In this document: one piece after another, positions 1-6,642 of the stretch
How the letters are laid out: every line of letters starts with the position of its first letter
Position numbering within the stretch: the stretch's first letter is position 1
Source of the DNA: Bacillota bacterium
Lineage (GTDB): Bacteria > Bacillota > Sulfobacillia > JAJZYS01 > JAJYTV01
Direction of reading: 5' to 3'
Assembly: GCA_021810725.1 (NCBI GenBank)
Contig: JAJZIE010000141.1
Span: 1-6,642, forward strand
DNA: 6,642 bases
Program-made: the position numbers and the translations under genes
Notes under the pieces: model-generated
The model's input: the letters and a program-made list of their open reading frames with translations, nothing else
What the model was told of the DNA's origin: nothing
Databases searched by the model: none

Positions 1-1454
1 GGGTAGGTGTAGATCCGCCGGGTCATGCCCTCGAGCCCGAGCAGGTACTGGGGGAAGAATGTCACCCAGAAGCCGATCAGGAAGAACCAGAAGGCCCACT
101 TGCCCTGCCGCTCGTTCAAGGTGTAGCCGAACATCTTCGGCCACCAGTAGTAGAGGCCGGAGAACAGCCCGAACACGACGCCCCCGATCAGGACGTTGTG
201 GAAGTGCGCGACGAGGAAGTAGCTGTTGTGGAACTGGTAGTCGCCGGGGACGACGGCGAGCATGACGCCGGTGGCGCCGCCGACCACGAACGTGGGGATG
301 AACGCGAGCTGCCAGAGCATCGCGCAGGTCATGCGGATACGCCCTCCCCACATCGTGAAGATCCAGTTGAAGACCTTTACGCCGGTCGGGATGGCGATCA
401 GCATCGTGGAGATGCCGAAGAACGCGTTGACGGCGGCCCCTGCGCCCATGGTGAAGAAGTGGTGCACCCAGACGCCATAGCTCAAGAGGCTGATGGCGAT
501 CATGGACCCGACCATCGCCGGGTAGCCGAAGAGAGCCTTGCCCGAGAACGTGGCCACCACCTCCGAGAAGATGCCGAAGGCGGGCAGGACCAGGATGTAG
601 ACCTCCGGGTGCCCCCAGATCCAGAAGAGGTTCACATACATCATCGGCATGCCCGCATGGGCGATGGTGAAGAAGCTCGAGCCGAACAGCCTGTCCAGCA
701 TGGTGAGCGCGAGCGCCACCGTGAGCGCGGGGAACGCGAAGATGATCAGGGACGACGTGATCAAGGCGGACCAGGCGAAGAGCGGCATCCGCATCAGCGT
801 CATGCCCGGCGCGCGCAGGCGCAGGATGGTGACGAGGAAGTTGATTCCCGTCGCGATCGTGCCGATGCCCGAGATTTGCAGCGCGAGGAGGTAGTAGTTC
901 TCGCCGACGCCCGGGTTGAAGCGCAGCTCGGTGAGCGGCGCGTAGGCTGTCCAGCCGGCGTTCGGCGATCCGCCGACGACGAAGGACATGTTGAAGAGCA
1001 GGAACGCGAAGGCGAAGAGCCAGAAGCTGATCGCGTTGAGCCGCGGGAAGGCGACATCGCGGGCACCGATCATCAGGGGGATCGCGATGTTGAAGAGCGC
1101 GAAGATGAACGGCATGGCCATGAAGAAGACCATGATCGTGCCGTGGGTCGTGAAGATCTCGTTGTAATGCTCCGCGCCGAGGAAGGTGTTCTGCGGCACG
1201 GCCAGCTGCGTGCGCAGGAGGAGGGCGTCGACTCCGCCGCGGAAGAGGCCGAGCATGGCGGCGACCAGGTACATGATGCCGATCTTCTTGTGGTCCACCG
1301 TCGTCAGCCACTCGCGCCAGAGCCAACCCCAGCGGTGCCCGCGGGTCAGGACCGCCGCGATCGCCACGACCGCGATCACGATGGAGGCATCGGCGCCCAG
1401 TTCCATCGGTCGCAGGACGGATGGGGGAAAGAGTTGCGCCATGAGGTGGGTCAA
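1..1454 (-). CDS. cyoB: Quinol oxidase subunit I (CyoB/QoxB-type heme-copper oxidase), 3' part outside the window
   Basis: This is the catalytic membrane subunit of a terminal oxidase that reduces O2 to water with electrons from quinol and pumps protons. My minus-strand translation gives about 484 residues, compared with about 660 in E. coli CyoB, and it is cut at the left edge. The signature residues are all visible. The low-spin heme ligand is H104 (TTHGTIM). The CuB ligands and Tyr crosslink are H282, E284 and Y286 (WGHPEVYI). The other CuB ligands are H331 and H332 (WVHHFFTMG). The K-channel lysine is K360 (TGVKVFNW) and the heme ligands are H417 and H419 (VAHFHNV). The D-channel has D133 (GARDVAFP) and N140. 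The quinol-site residues R72, D76 and H96 are kept, but E99 stands where E. coli has Gln101. The TTG start at 1454 is chosen because a strong Shine-Dalgarno lies 6 nt upstream; an in-frame ATG at 1442 is too far from it. The N-terminal length then agrees closely with CyoB. It lies 33 nt after the subunit II gene, so the two are probably one operon. Heme type (o or a) cannot be told from this. Confidence 0.95.
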   Translation of the reverse strand, partial: MTHLMAQLFPPSVLRPMELGADASIVIAVVAIAAVLTRGHRWGWLWREWLTTVDHKKIGIMYLVAAMLGLFRGGVDALLLRTQLAVPQNTFLGAEHYNEIFTTHGTIMVFFMAMPFIFALFNIAIPLMIGARDVAFPRLNAISFWLFAFAFLLFNMSFVVGGSPNAGWTAYAPLTELRFNPGVGENYYLLALQISGIGTIATGINFLVTILRLRAPGMTLMRMPLFAWSALITSSLIIFAFPALTVALALTMLDRLFGSSFFTIAHAGMPMMYVNLFWIWGHPEVYILVLPAFGIFSEVVATFSGKALFGYPAMVGSMIAISLLSYGVWVHHFFTMGAGAAVNAFFGISTMLIAIPTGVKVFNWIFTMWGGRIRMTCAMLWQLAFIPTFVVGGATGVMLAVVPGDYQFHNSYFLVAHFHNVLIGGVVFGLFSGLYYWWPKMFGYTLNERQGKWAFWFFLIGFWVTFFPQYLLGLEGMTRRIYTY

Positions 1455-1460
1455 CGCGTT

Positions 1461-1472
1461 CTCCCCTCCCTT
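1461..1472 (-). promoter_or_regulatory. Ribosome binding site deciding a TTG start of subunit I
   Basis: On the minus strand this reads AAGGGAGGGGAG and ends 6 nt before the TTG at 1454. It is the only good Shine-Dalgarno in the 33-nt gap between the two oxidase genes. It supports TTG 1454 rather than ATG 1442 as the start of subunit I. Confidence 0.75.
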
Positions 1473-1487
1473 GAAGTGTTGTGGGCG

Positions 1488-2339
1488 TCAGCGCGACACG
1501 TACATGCCTCCCTGCAGGGTGAAGCCGTGGCTCCTCCGCGGAAACGCGCCGCCCGGATAGGCGGAGAACGTCTGCCGCGGCGCTTCACCCACGGCGAGCA
1601 GGCCCTGGTATCCCGCCTTGGTCAAGGGAGGCGCCCGCCTGCGCACCTCCCCCGCCCAGCGGTCGAAGCGCGCCGGCGGTACGGCGTGGACCGTGAAGAC
1701 CATGTGCGCAAATCCCACGCCCGAGAAGTTCGCGCTGCGCCCACTGAACACGCCGCTTCGCGCGGCCTCGAGATAGAGCGGCAGCACACGGCCCGGCATG
1801 GCGTACTCCATGCCGCCGAGCTGCGGCACCCAGAAGGTGTTCATGGGCGAATCGGCCGTAAGCTCGAAGAGCACCGGCGTGCCCGTCGGGATGTCGACGT
1901 AGTTCACCGTGGCGATGCGCTGGCGCGGGTAGAAGAACAGCCACTTGTAGTCGAGGGACGTGACGTCGATCACGATGTGGTGCCGCCCGGGGGGCAGACG
2001 GTCCAGAGCGAACGTCTGCGTTACGGTGGGTACCGCGAGGAAGGCGACAATGATCAGGGGCACCGCAAAGAGCCCCGCCTCGAGGCGACGGCTGCCATTC
2101 CACTGCGGCAGGTACTTTCCCCGGCCGCGCTCGCGGAAGCGCAGCACCGTCACCGCATACAGCACCAGCACAAACAGGATCACGACACCCATCGCGACGC
2201 CGGCCATCTCCATCAGGTGGAGTTCCTCGGCCGCTACGGGCCCGGCGGGGTGGAGCACGACATAGTGGCTGCCACAACCGGCGGTGACGAGCCCGGCTGC
2301 CACCAGAGCAATCCAGCGCGCCAGGCGCTTGCATAGCAT
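1488..2339 (-). CDS. cyoA: Quinol oxidase subunit II (CyoA/QoxA-type lipoprotein without CuA site)
   Basis: This is the second subunit of the quinol oxidase, a membrane-anchored cupredoxin-fold protein on the outer face of the cytoplasmic membrane. From the ATG at 2339 it is 283 residues. It begins with a lipoprotein signal peptide: KRLAR, a hydrophobic stretch, then VTAGC with the lipidated Cys at 22. Threonine at the -3 position of the lipobox is slightly atypical. Two membrane helices follow, at about 45-66 and 88-104. The periplasmic domain (about 120-225) has SLDYKWLFFYP, QRIATVN, MNTFWVPQLGG, YAMPG and FSGVGFAHM, all close to CyoA. There is no cysteine after residue 22, so the CuA ligands of cytochrome c oxidases are absent, which supports quinol as donor. 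The C-terminal tail of E. coli CyoA is not recognisable here. The reading frame stays open upstream to a TTG at 2420. ATG 2339 is preferred because it starts right at the signal peptide, but its Shine-Dalgarno is weak, and GTG 2354, preceded by GGGGTGG, is a real alternative. Confidence 0.95.
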   Translation of the reverse strand: MLCKRLARWIALVAAGLVTAGCGSHYVVLHPAGPVAAEELHLMEMAGVAMGVVILFVLVLYAVTVLRFRERGRGKYLPQWNGSRRLEAGLFAVPLIIVAFLAVPTVTQTFALDRLPPGRHHIVIDVTSLDYKWLFFYPRQRIATVNYVDIPTGTPVLFELTADSPMNTFWVPQLGGMEYAMPGRVLPLYLEAARSGVFSGRSANFSGVGFAHMVFTVHAVPPARFDRWAGEVRRRAPPLTKAGYQGLLAVGEAPRQTFSAYPGGAFPRRSHGFTLQGGMYVSR

Positions 2340-2619
2340 GCGGCAGTCCGGCACATTACCACCCCACTTTGGTGCATTACTCACTTCCTTGCAGGCCCAT
2401 ACTCCACATCCGACCCGCAACTACGCCAATCACTATAGATATCGGCGTCCAACCAATGGATTCGTCCGCCGACACAGGTCCGCTTCCACACCATTGTAGA
2501 GTTCATGTCAGCTGAGGTCCCGGTCGCCGATCACACCACATTTTGTTATGCTGAGAATATAGGACGCTTATGTCACACCTTCGCCTCGCCTTTCGGCGCA
2601 TGCTGGCACGCTGATCCCA
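2340..2619. other. Divergent intergenic region between the oxidase and channel operons
   Basis: This stretch should hold promoters for both directions. It is visibly more AT-rich than its surroundings around 2430-2460 and 2540-2575. On the minus strand a TATAGT at 2437-2432 is a fair -10 element for the oxidase genes, but I see no convincing -35 at the right distance. On the plus strand TATGCT (2547) and GAATAT (2555) are weak -10 candidates for the channel gene. The heptamer TCACACC occurs at 2531-2537 and again at 2573-2579. I could not identify a known operator or riboswitch. Confidence 0.4.
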
Positions 2620-3462
2620 TTGGAGGTGAGCGCCTCGCACCGCCGTACACTGCACTGGCCGGCGTACGTGGCCGAGTTCATCGGTACCGCCCTGCTCGTC
2701 CTTCTGGGGCTCTCCGTCGTCATCTTCGACTTCGGCAGGGGCTCGCCGGCCGCCTTGCTGCTGCCGGCCCCCTTCCTGCGCCGCCTCGCGACCGGTTTCC
2801 TGTTCGGCGGCATCGGCGCCCTTCTGGCACTCAGTCCGATCGGCCGGATCTCGGGAGCGCACCTGGACCCCGTGCTCTCCTGGGCCTTCTGGGCAGCCGG
2901 CAGCCTATCGACGCTGGACGCCGCCTGCTACACGCTCGCGCAGTTCCTGGGTGCCACCTTGGCAGGACTCACGCTGCGGCCGATCTGGGGCGCCTTCGGT
3001 GGCACGGTGCTCTTTGGCGCAACCGTCCCATCCGCCGCCGGCCCATGGCTTGCGGTCTTCGGCGAGGTGTTGGCGACCTTCGCCCTCGTCGGCGGAATCC
3101 TCTGGTTCGTGGGCCATCAAAGGCTGCGAACCTTCACACCGGCCCTCATGCCGCCGCTCGTCGCCTTGCTCGTCGCGCTCGAGGCTCCCTGGAGCGGCAC
3201 GTCGATGAATCCTGCCCGCTCGTTCGGTCCTGCCCTGCCCGCCCACACGCTCGGCGTCCTCTGGGTCTACCTGCTCGGCCCGCTACTGGGCGCCGCCCTC
3301 GCCGCGGTGGTGTTCGCCCGGCCGGAGCGCACCCATGTCGCCAAGCTCGCGCACCATGCCCACGACCCGCGGGGTCGCTTCCATGGCGGCGCGGCCGGAA
3401 GTCCGGCGGCGCGCCTGCGGCGGGCGGCGGGAGCGCTTGCGCGCTCGGCGGGATCGCGTTAG
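2620..3462 (+). CDS. MIP/aquaporin-family membrane channel with altered first NPA motif
   Basis: This encodes 280 residues related to aquaporins and glycerol facilitators, six-helix pores in the cytoplasmic membrane for water or small neutral solutes. The two half-repeats are clear. The first has AEFIGT (18-23) and ISGAHLDPV (77-85). The second has the conserved Glu in FGEVLATF (147-154) and SMNPARSFGP (195-204). Helices are estimated at about 15-36, 53-73, 100-120, 142-165, 173-190 and 210-233. The second NPA (197-199) and the selectivity-filter Arg200 are intact, but the first NPA is Asp83-Pro84-Val85. By alignment with E. coli AqpZ, the filter His of helix 5 is Val185, so strict water selectivity is unlikely. 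A basic, Ala/Gly/His-rich tail (234-280) follows the last helix. The start is uncertain: TTG 2620 has no Shine-Dalgarno, and GGAGGTGA lies on codons 1-4. GTG 2626 and GTG 2668 (just before AEFIGT) are alternatives. It is probably co-transcribed with the epimerase gene 21 nt downstream. The transported solute cannot be predicted. Confidence 0.88.
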   Translation: MEVSASHRRTLHWPAYVAEFIGTALLVLLGLSVVIFDFGRGSPAALLLPAPFLRRLATGFLFGGIGALLALSPIGRISGAHLDPVLSWAFWAAGSLSTLDAACYTLAQFLGATLAGLTLRPIWGAFGGTVLFGATVPSAAGPWLAVFGEVLATFALVGGILWFVGHQRLRTFTPALMPPLVALLVALEAPWSGTSMNPARSFGPALPAHTLGVLWVYLLGPLLGAALAAVVFARPERTHVAKLAHHAHDPRGRFHGGAAGSPAARLRRAAGALARSAGSR

Positions 3463-3468
3463 CAGCTG

Positions 3469-3477
3469 AAGGAGGAG
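3469..3477 (+). promoter_or_regulatory. Ribosome binding site for a GTG start
   Basis: AAGGAGGAG ends 6 nt before the GTG at 3484, inside the 21-nt gap after the channel gene. It fixes the start of the epimerase-like gene and shows that this organism uses a canonical anti-Shine-Dalgarno. Confidence 0.85.
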
Positions 3478-3483
3478 TGTTGC

Positions 3484-4497
3484 GTGGATCTGCCCTCGGT
3501 CACGAACAGCCCGTACGGCGATGAGCCCGCGATCGTCCTGCGGGCGGCGCCCTACGAGGCGTGGGTCCTGCCCGGCATCGGCGGCCATGTCGTCGCCCTG
3601 CGCGACCGTGCAAGCGGGCTTGGGCTTCTTCGCGAACCGCTCGACGAGATGTCCGGGGATCTCACCGCCTACCGCCTGGATCCGATCCCCTACGGCATCC
3701 CGCTGCTCTTCCCGCCCAATCGGATCGAGGACGGCACCTTCACGGCCGCCGGCGTAACCTACCGTTTCCCGATCAACGAACCGAAGCTCCACAACCGCCT
3801 GCATGGGCTCTTCGCGCACGCCCGATGGGATGTGGCCGAGCGGGGCTCGAACGACGGGGAAGCCGTTTTGCGCCTGCGGCACAGCCTGCGCGAGGCGGAC
3901 GAGGAGTTCGCCTGGTTCCCGCACCTCCTGACGCTGGAGCTCGACTACCGCCTGTCGCGGCAGGGGCTCGCCTGGACGGTGCGGGTGACGAACGACGGGC
4001 ATGGGCCCATGCCGCTGCTGCTTGGCTTCCATACGGCCCTGCGGACCCCCACGGGAGCCGACGGCGAGGCGGAGCGCTGCGAGCTCTCCATGAACATCGG
4101 CGACAAGTGGGAGCTCTCCCCTCGCAAGCTTCCGACCGGACGGACCATCGCGCGCGACGACATGGAAGAGGCCATCGCCTCCGGGCATGGCAACCCCTAC
4201 GCCCACGCGATCGACGCCCTCTTCAGCGCGGTGCCGGTCGGTGGCCCCAACGTCTGCCGCCTCCGCCTGCCCACCCTCGGCCTGGACGTCGTCTATGAGA
4301 CCGACCCGAAGTTCCGGGCCTGGATGCTCTGGAATCGCGACGCCAAGAGCCACTTCTTCTGCCCGGAACCGATGACGTGTCTCGTGAACGCGCCGAACCT
4401 CGACCTCCCCTGGCAGCTGAGCGGCATGCAGCTGCTGCCCGAAGGCGCCTCCTTTACAGCCTCGAGCCGTCTCAAGGCCGTGCCGGTCCGCCCTTAG
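3484..4497 (+). CDS. Aldose 1-epimerase (mutarotase)-like protein
   Basis: This is a 337-residue protein of the galactose-mutarotase-like fold, expected to interconvert alpha and beta anomers of a free aldose in the cytosol. No signal peptide or membrane segment is seen. Motifs in order are: PYGIPLLFPPNRIEDG (69-84), whose Asn79-Arg80 match the substrate-binding N-R pair of GalM; LHGLFAHARW (106-115), with probable catalytic His107; GFHTALR (181-187), with probable second catalytic His183; and CPEPMTCLVNAPN (293-305), whose Glu295 is the likely catalytic base. The length matches the family. The GTG start at 3484 has a strong ribosome binding site. The family includes GalM, hexose-6-phosphate mutarotases and uncharacterised relatives, so the sugar is not determined. 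The 'EP.TC..NAPN' ending is closer to uncharacterised bacterial epimerase homologues than to classical GalM. There are no galactose-pathway genes in view. The gene follows a MIP channel at 21 nt, suggesting co-expression. I see no clear intrinsic terminator after it. Confidence 0.85.
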   Translation: MDLPSVTNSPYGDEPAIVLRAAPYEAWVLPGIGGHVVALRDRASGLGLLREPLDEMSGDLTAYRLDPIPYGIPLLFPPNRIEDGTFTAAGVTYRFPINEPKLHNRLHGLFAHARWDVAERGSNDGEAVLRLRHSLREADEEFAWFPHLLTLELDYRLSRQGLAWTVRVTNDGHGPMPLLLGFHTALRTPTGADGEAERCELSMNIGDKWELSPRKLPTGRTIARDDMEEAIASGHGNPYAHAIDALFSAVPVGGPNVCRLRLPTLGLDVVYETDPKFRAWMLWNRDAKSHFFCPEPMTCLVNAPNLDLPWQLSGMQLLPEGASFTASSRLKAVPVRP

Positions 4498-4549
4498 ATG
4501 AGAGCAGCGTTGGAGTCTTGGCGCGGTCCGCCCAGGAAAGAGGGACCGG
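4483..4549. repeat. Direct and inverted copies of CGGTCC around the epimerase gene end
   Basis: CGGTCCGCCC occurs at 4484-4493 (last codons of the epimerase gene) and again at 4524-4533. GGACCGG at 4543-4549 is the exact inverse of CCGGTCC at 4483-4489, and its first six bases also pair with CGGTCC at 4524-4529. Two alternative hairpins are therefore possible, with loops of 53 or 13 nt. No T-run follows, so this is not a standard intrinsic terminator. It may be chance or a weak 3'-end structure. Confidence 0.45.
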
Positions 4550-4626
4550 CCTCGACTCGCCGAACCACTGAGCCAGGGATCGCGCCGCGACGCGACTTGG
4601 GCGCAACCCGGCACAACTTGTCGAAC

Positions 4627-4682
4627 ATCCTGCAGGATCCGCGCGGCGCACAGCGAACACTGGGGTTCGAACCGCACGCGTG
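4627..4682. repeat. Cluster of three perfect palindromes before the candidate sigma factor promoter
   Basis: ATCCTGCAGGAT (12 bp, 4627-4638), GGTTCGAACC (10 bp, 4664-4673) and CACGCGTG (8 bp, 4675-4682) lie directly upstream of TTGACA at 4684. The first two are centred 36 bp apart. Such dyads are typical shapes for dimeric repressor or activator sites, but no known operator is recognised and chance is possible. Confidence 0.5.
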
Positions 4683-4683
4683 A

Positions 4684-4714
4684 TTGACAACGCCGATGCT
4701 CTATGGTGTATTTA
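4684..4714 (+). promoter_or_regulatory. Candidate sigma-70-type promoter for the sigma factor gene
   Basis: A perfect -35 box, TTGACA (4684-4689), is followed by an AT-rich island around 4702-4720 that stands out in this GC-rich DNA. The best -10 candidate is TATTTA at 4709-4714. The spacer is then 19 nt, longer than the ideal 17. No hexamer at exactly 17 nt looks good. Transcription would start near 4720, about 185-190 nt before the ATG at 4909. Confidence 0.5.
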
Positions 4715-4908
4715 ATACTTTGTGCGGTTTCATGGCATCCTTGTACCAGTCTGCGGTGACCGATCGTCTCTTGCCACGCCGCTGACATGCACCGCGGCAG
4801 GCCCGACGGCTTGCGACCTCCCGGTGACAGGCACGAGCGTGGCTTCAGATCGTCCACCAGGCGTAGCCGCCTACCTCGCCCCAATGGCATGAAGGCAGTG
4901 ATGCACCC

Positions 4909-5958
<1,050 letters not shown>

Positions 5959-5970
5959 GGGACAGACGCC

Positions 5971-6012
5971 GGCCGGGGCCTTTGATCAGGCCCCGGCCTT
6001 GTGTCGTTTCTT
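5971..6012 (+). terminator. Intrinsic terminator of the sigma factor gene
   Basis: A perfect 11-bp stem (GGCCGGGGCCT at 5971-5981 with AGGCCCCGGCC at 5988-5998) closes a 6-nt loop. It is followed by the T-rich stretch TTGTGTCGTTTCTT. It starts 12 nt after the sigma stop codon and lies in the gap before the convergent glmM gene. On the opposite strand the same hairpin is followed by GC-rich sequence without a T-run, so it probably acts mainly on plus-strand transcripts. Confidence 0.88.
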
Positions 6013-6035
6013 AGGGGTCGCCGCAAGACGCCGTA

Positions 6036-6642
6036 CTAAACCTTCTGCATCAAAGCCTCGCAAAGCCGCTCAAGCCAAAGGTCCGCGAGATCCTCCTGCT
6101 GCGCCTCGACCATGACCCGCACCACGGGTTCGGTGCCCGATGGACGCACCAGCACGCGCCCGGCGTCGCCCAGGGACGCTTCGGCGGACGCCAGGGCCTC
6201 AAGATACGGCAGGGAGGCCAGGGCCTGGTCACGGTCCAACACCCGTACGCTGCGCAGGCGCTGGGGGTAATGCGGTATCCGCCGACGGAAGTCCGCAAGG
6301 CGCACACCCGTCTCCTCCAGCGCCGACAGCAGCAGGATGCCGGTCGCGAGACCATCTCCCGTCGTGCTGGCGCGGCGGTAGATGATGTGCCCGGACTGCT
6401 CGCCACCCAAGAGGATGTTCTCCTTGCGCATCGCCTCGATGACGTAGCGGTCGCCGACGCGGGTGACGGACGTGCCGATCCCTTCCTGCGCCAGGAAGTC
6501 GCGCACACCGCCATTCGACATCACCGTGAGCGCCACCCTGCGAGGCTCGAGTTCGCCCCGCTGCCCGAGCCACGTGGCCAGCAGCGCCAGGACGACGTCG
6601 CCGTCGCAGATCTCGCCTTCCTCGTCGATCGCGATCAGGCGA
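6036..6642 (-). CDS. glmM: Phosphoglucosamine mutase GlmM, C-terminal part (5' end outside the window)
   Basis: GlmM converts glucosamine-6-phosphate to glucosamine-1-phosphate in the cytosol, on the way to UDP-N-acetylglucosamine for peptidoglycan. The visible 201 residues run from the right edge to the TAG at 6038-6036, out of about 445 in the full protein. Diagnostic parts are: RLIAID at the edge, which normally follows the Mg-binding DGDGD/DGDAD loop just outside the window; DGD; VMSNGGV; VGDRYV; the sugar-binding loop GGEQSGH (6407-6387), then STTGDG; and the C-terminal phosphate-binding loop RPSGTEP (6146-6126), followed by VVRVMVE. The phosphoserine and metal site cannot be checked. 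GTG 6536 is an internal codon, not the start, because the family sequence continues upstream to the window edge. The gene is convergent with the sigma factor gene. Confidence 0.95.
   Translation of the reverse strand, partial: RLIAIDEEGEICDGDVVLALLATWLGQRGELEPRRVALTVMSNGGVRDFLAQEGIGTSVTRVGDRYVIEAMRKENILLGGEQSGHIIYRRASTTGDGLATGILLLSALEETGVRLADFRRRIPHYPQRLRSVRVLDRDQALASLPYLEALASAEASLGDAGRVLVRPSGTEPVVRVMVEAQQEDLADLWLERLCEALMQKV

Larger units (their letters stand above)
4498..4908. other. Non-coding stretch upstream of the sigma factor gene
   Basis: This is 411 bases between the epimerase stop and the sigma factor ATG. Short open frames inside it (for example 4498-4683) give Arg/Pro-rich products with no Shine-Dalgarno and no recognisable family, so I do not call them genes. 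It holds the CGGTCC repeat set near its left end, three perfect palindromes at 4627-4682 and a candidate promoter at 4684. If that promoter is used, the sigma mRNA has a leader of roughly 185 nt, in which I could not identify a known riboswitch or strong structure. I found no tRNA or other RNA gene. Confidence 0.6.

Noticed and set aside
198..2336. 712-codon open frame on the plus strand, antisense to both oxidase subunit genes.
   Set aside because: The product is a low-complexity run of Arg, Glu, His and Asp, typical of the antisense frame of GC-rich membrane-protein genes. The minus strand carries two unmistakable oxidase subunits.
2505..3524. 339-codon plus-strand frame starting at ATG 2505, overlapping the channel gene.
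   Set aside because: Its product is Arg/Ala/Pro-rich with no membrane pattern, while the other frame encodes clear MIP motifs.
4524..4548. CGGTCC/GGACCG hairpin after the epimerase gene as an intrinsic terminator.
   Set aside because: The stem is only 6 bp with a 13-nt loop, and no T-run follows.
4661..4678. GGTTCGAACC looks like the T-loop of a tRNA.
   Set aside because: The flanking bases do not form the 5-bp T-stem on either strand, and no anticodon arm or acceptor stem lies nearby. It is better described as a palindrome.
4498..4683. 61-codon frame beginning with an ATG directly after the epimerase stop codon.
   Set aside because: It has no ribosome binding site, an Arg/Pro-rich composition and no recognisable family, and it runs into the palindromes next to the promoter.
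6229..6536. GTG at 6536 as the start of a separate 166-residue gene.
   Set aside because: GlmM-family sequence continues in frame upstream to the window edge, so this is an internal codon.

Overview
The window is GC-rich chromosomal DNA (about two-thirds G+C by eye) carrying six protein-coding genes, two of them cut by the window edges. I see no mobile element, CRISPR array, rRNA or tRNA. The sigma factor resembles the short SigA type of Bacillota and related lineages: it has a 'DLSVP..' stretch just before region 1.2 and ends 'LRHPSRAKQLKDFLE'. It does not resemble the long proteobacterial RpoD. The GlmM fragment carries GGEQSGHII, which fits the same broad assignment. Strong AAGGAGG-like ribosome binding sites and TTG/GTG starts are common. 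My guess is a high-GC Bacillota-like or Chloroflexota-like aerobe, but this is an inference from motifs only.

Layout. Positions 1-2339 (minus strand) hold subunits II and I of a heme-copper quinol oxidase of the CyoA/CyoB (QoxA/QoxB) type. Transcription runs leftward and subunit I runs off the left edge. Positions 2340-2619 form a divergent intergenic region. Positions 2620-4497 (plus strand) hold an apparent two-gene operon: a MIP/aquaporin-family channel with an altered first NPA motif, then an aldose-1-epimerase-like protein 21 nt downstream. Positions 4498-4908 are a 411-base non-coding stretch with three perfect palindromes next to a candidate promoter. Positions 4909-5958 (plus strand) encode a SigA-type sigma factor with a strongly acidic N-terminus, followed by a strong hairpin terminator at 5971-6012. 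Positions 6036-6642 (minus strand, convergent) hold the C-terminal part of phosphoglucosamine mutase GlmM.

How they fit together. The oxidase genes would form a membrane complex that oxidises quinol and reduces O2. The channel/epimerase pair suggests uptake or handling of a small neutral solute and an aldose. The sigma factor and GlmM serve transcription and cell-wall precursor synthesis. Apart from the two putative operons I see no functional link, and no convincing new system. The most unusual points are the DPV variant in the channel, the acidic N-terminus and isolated position of the sigma factor, and the palindrome cluster upstream of it.
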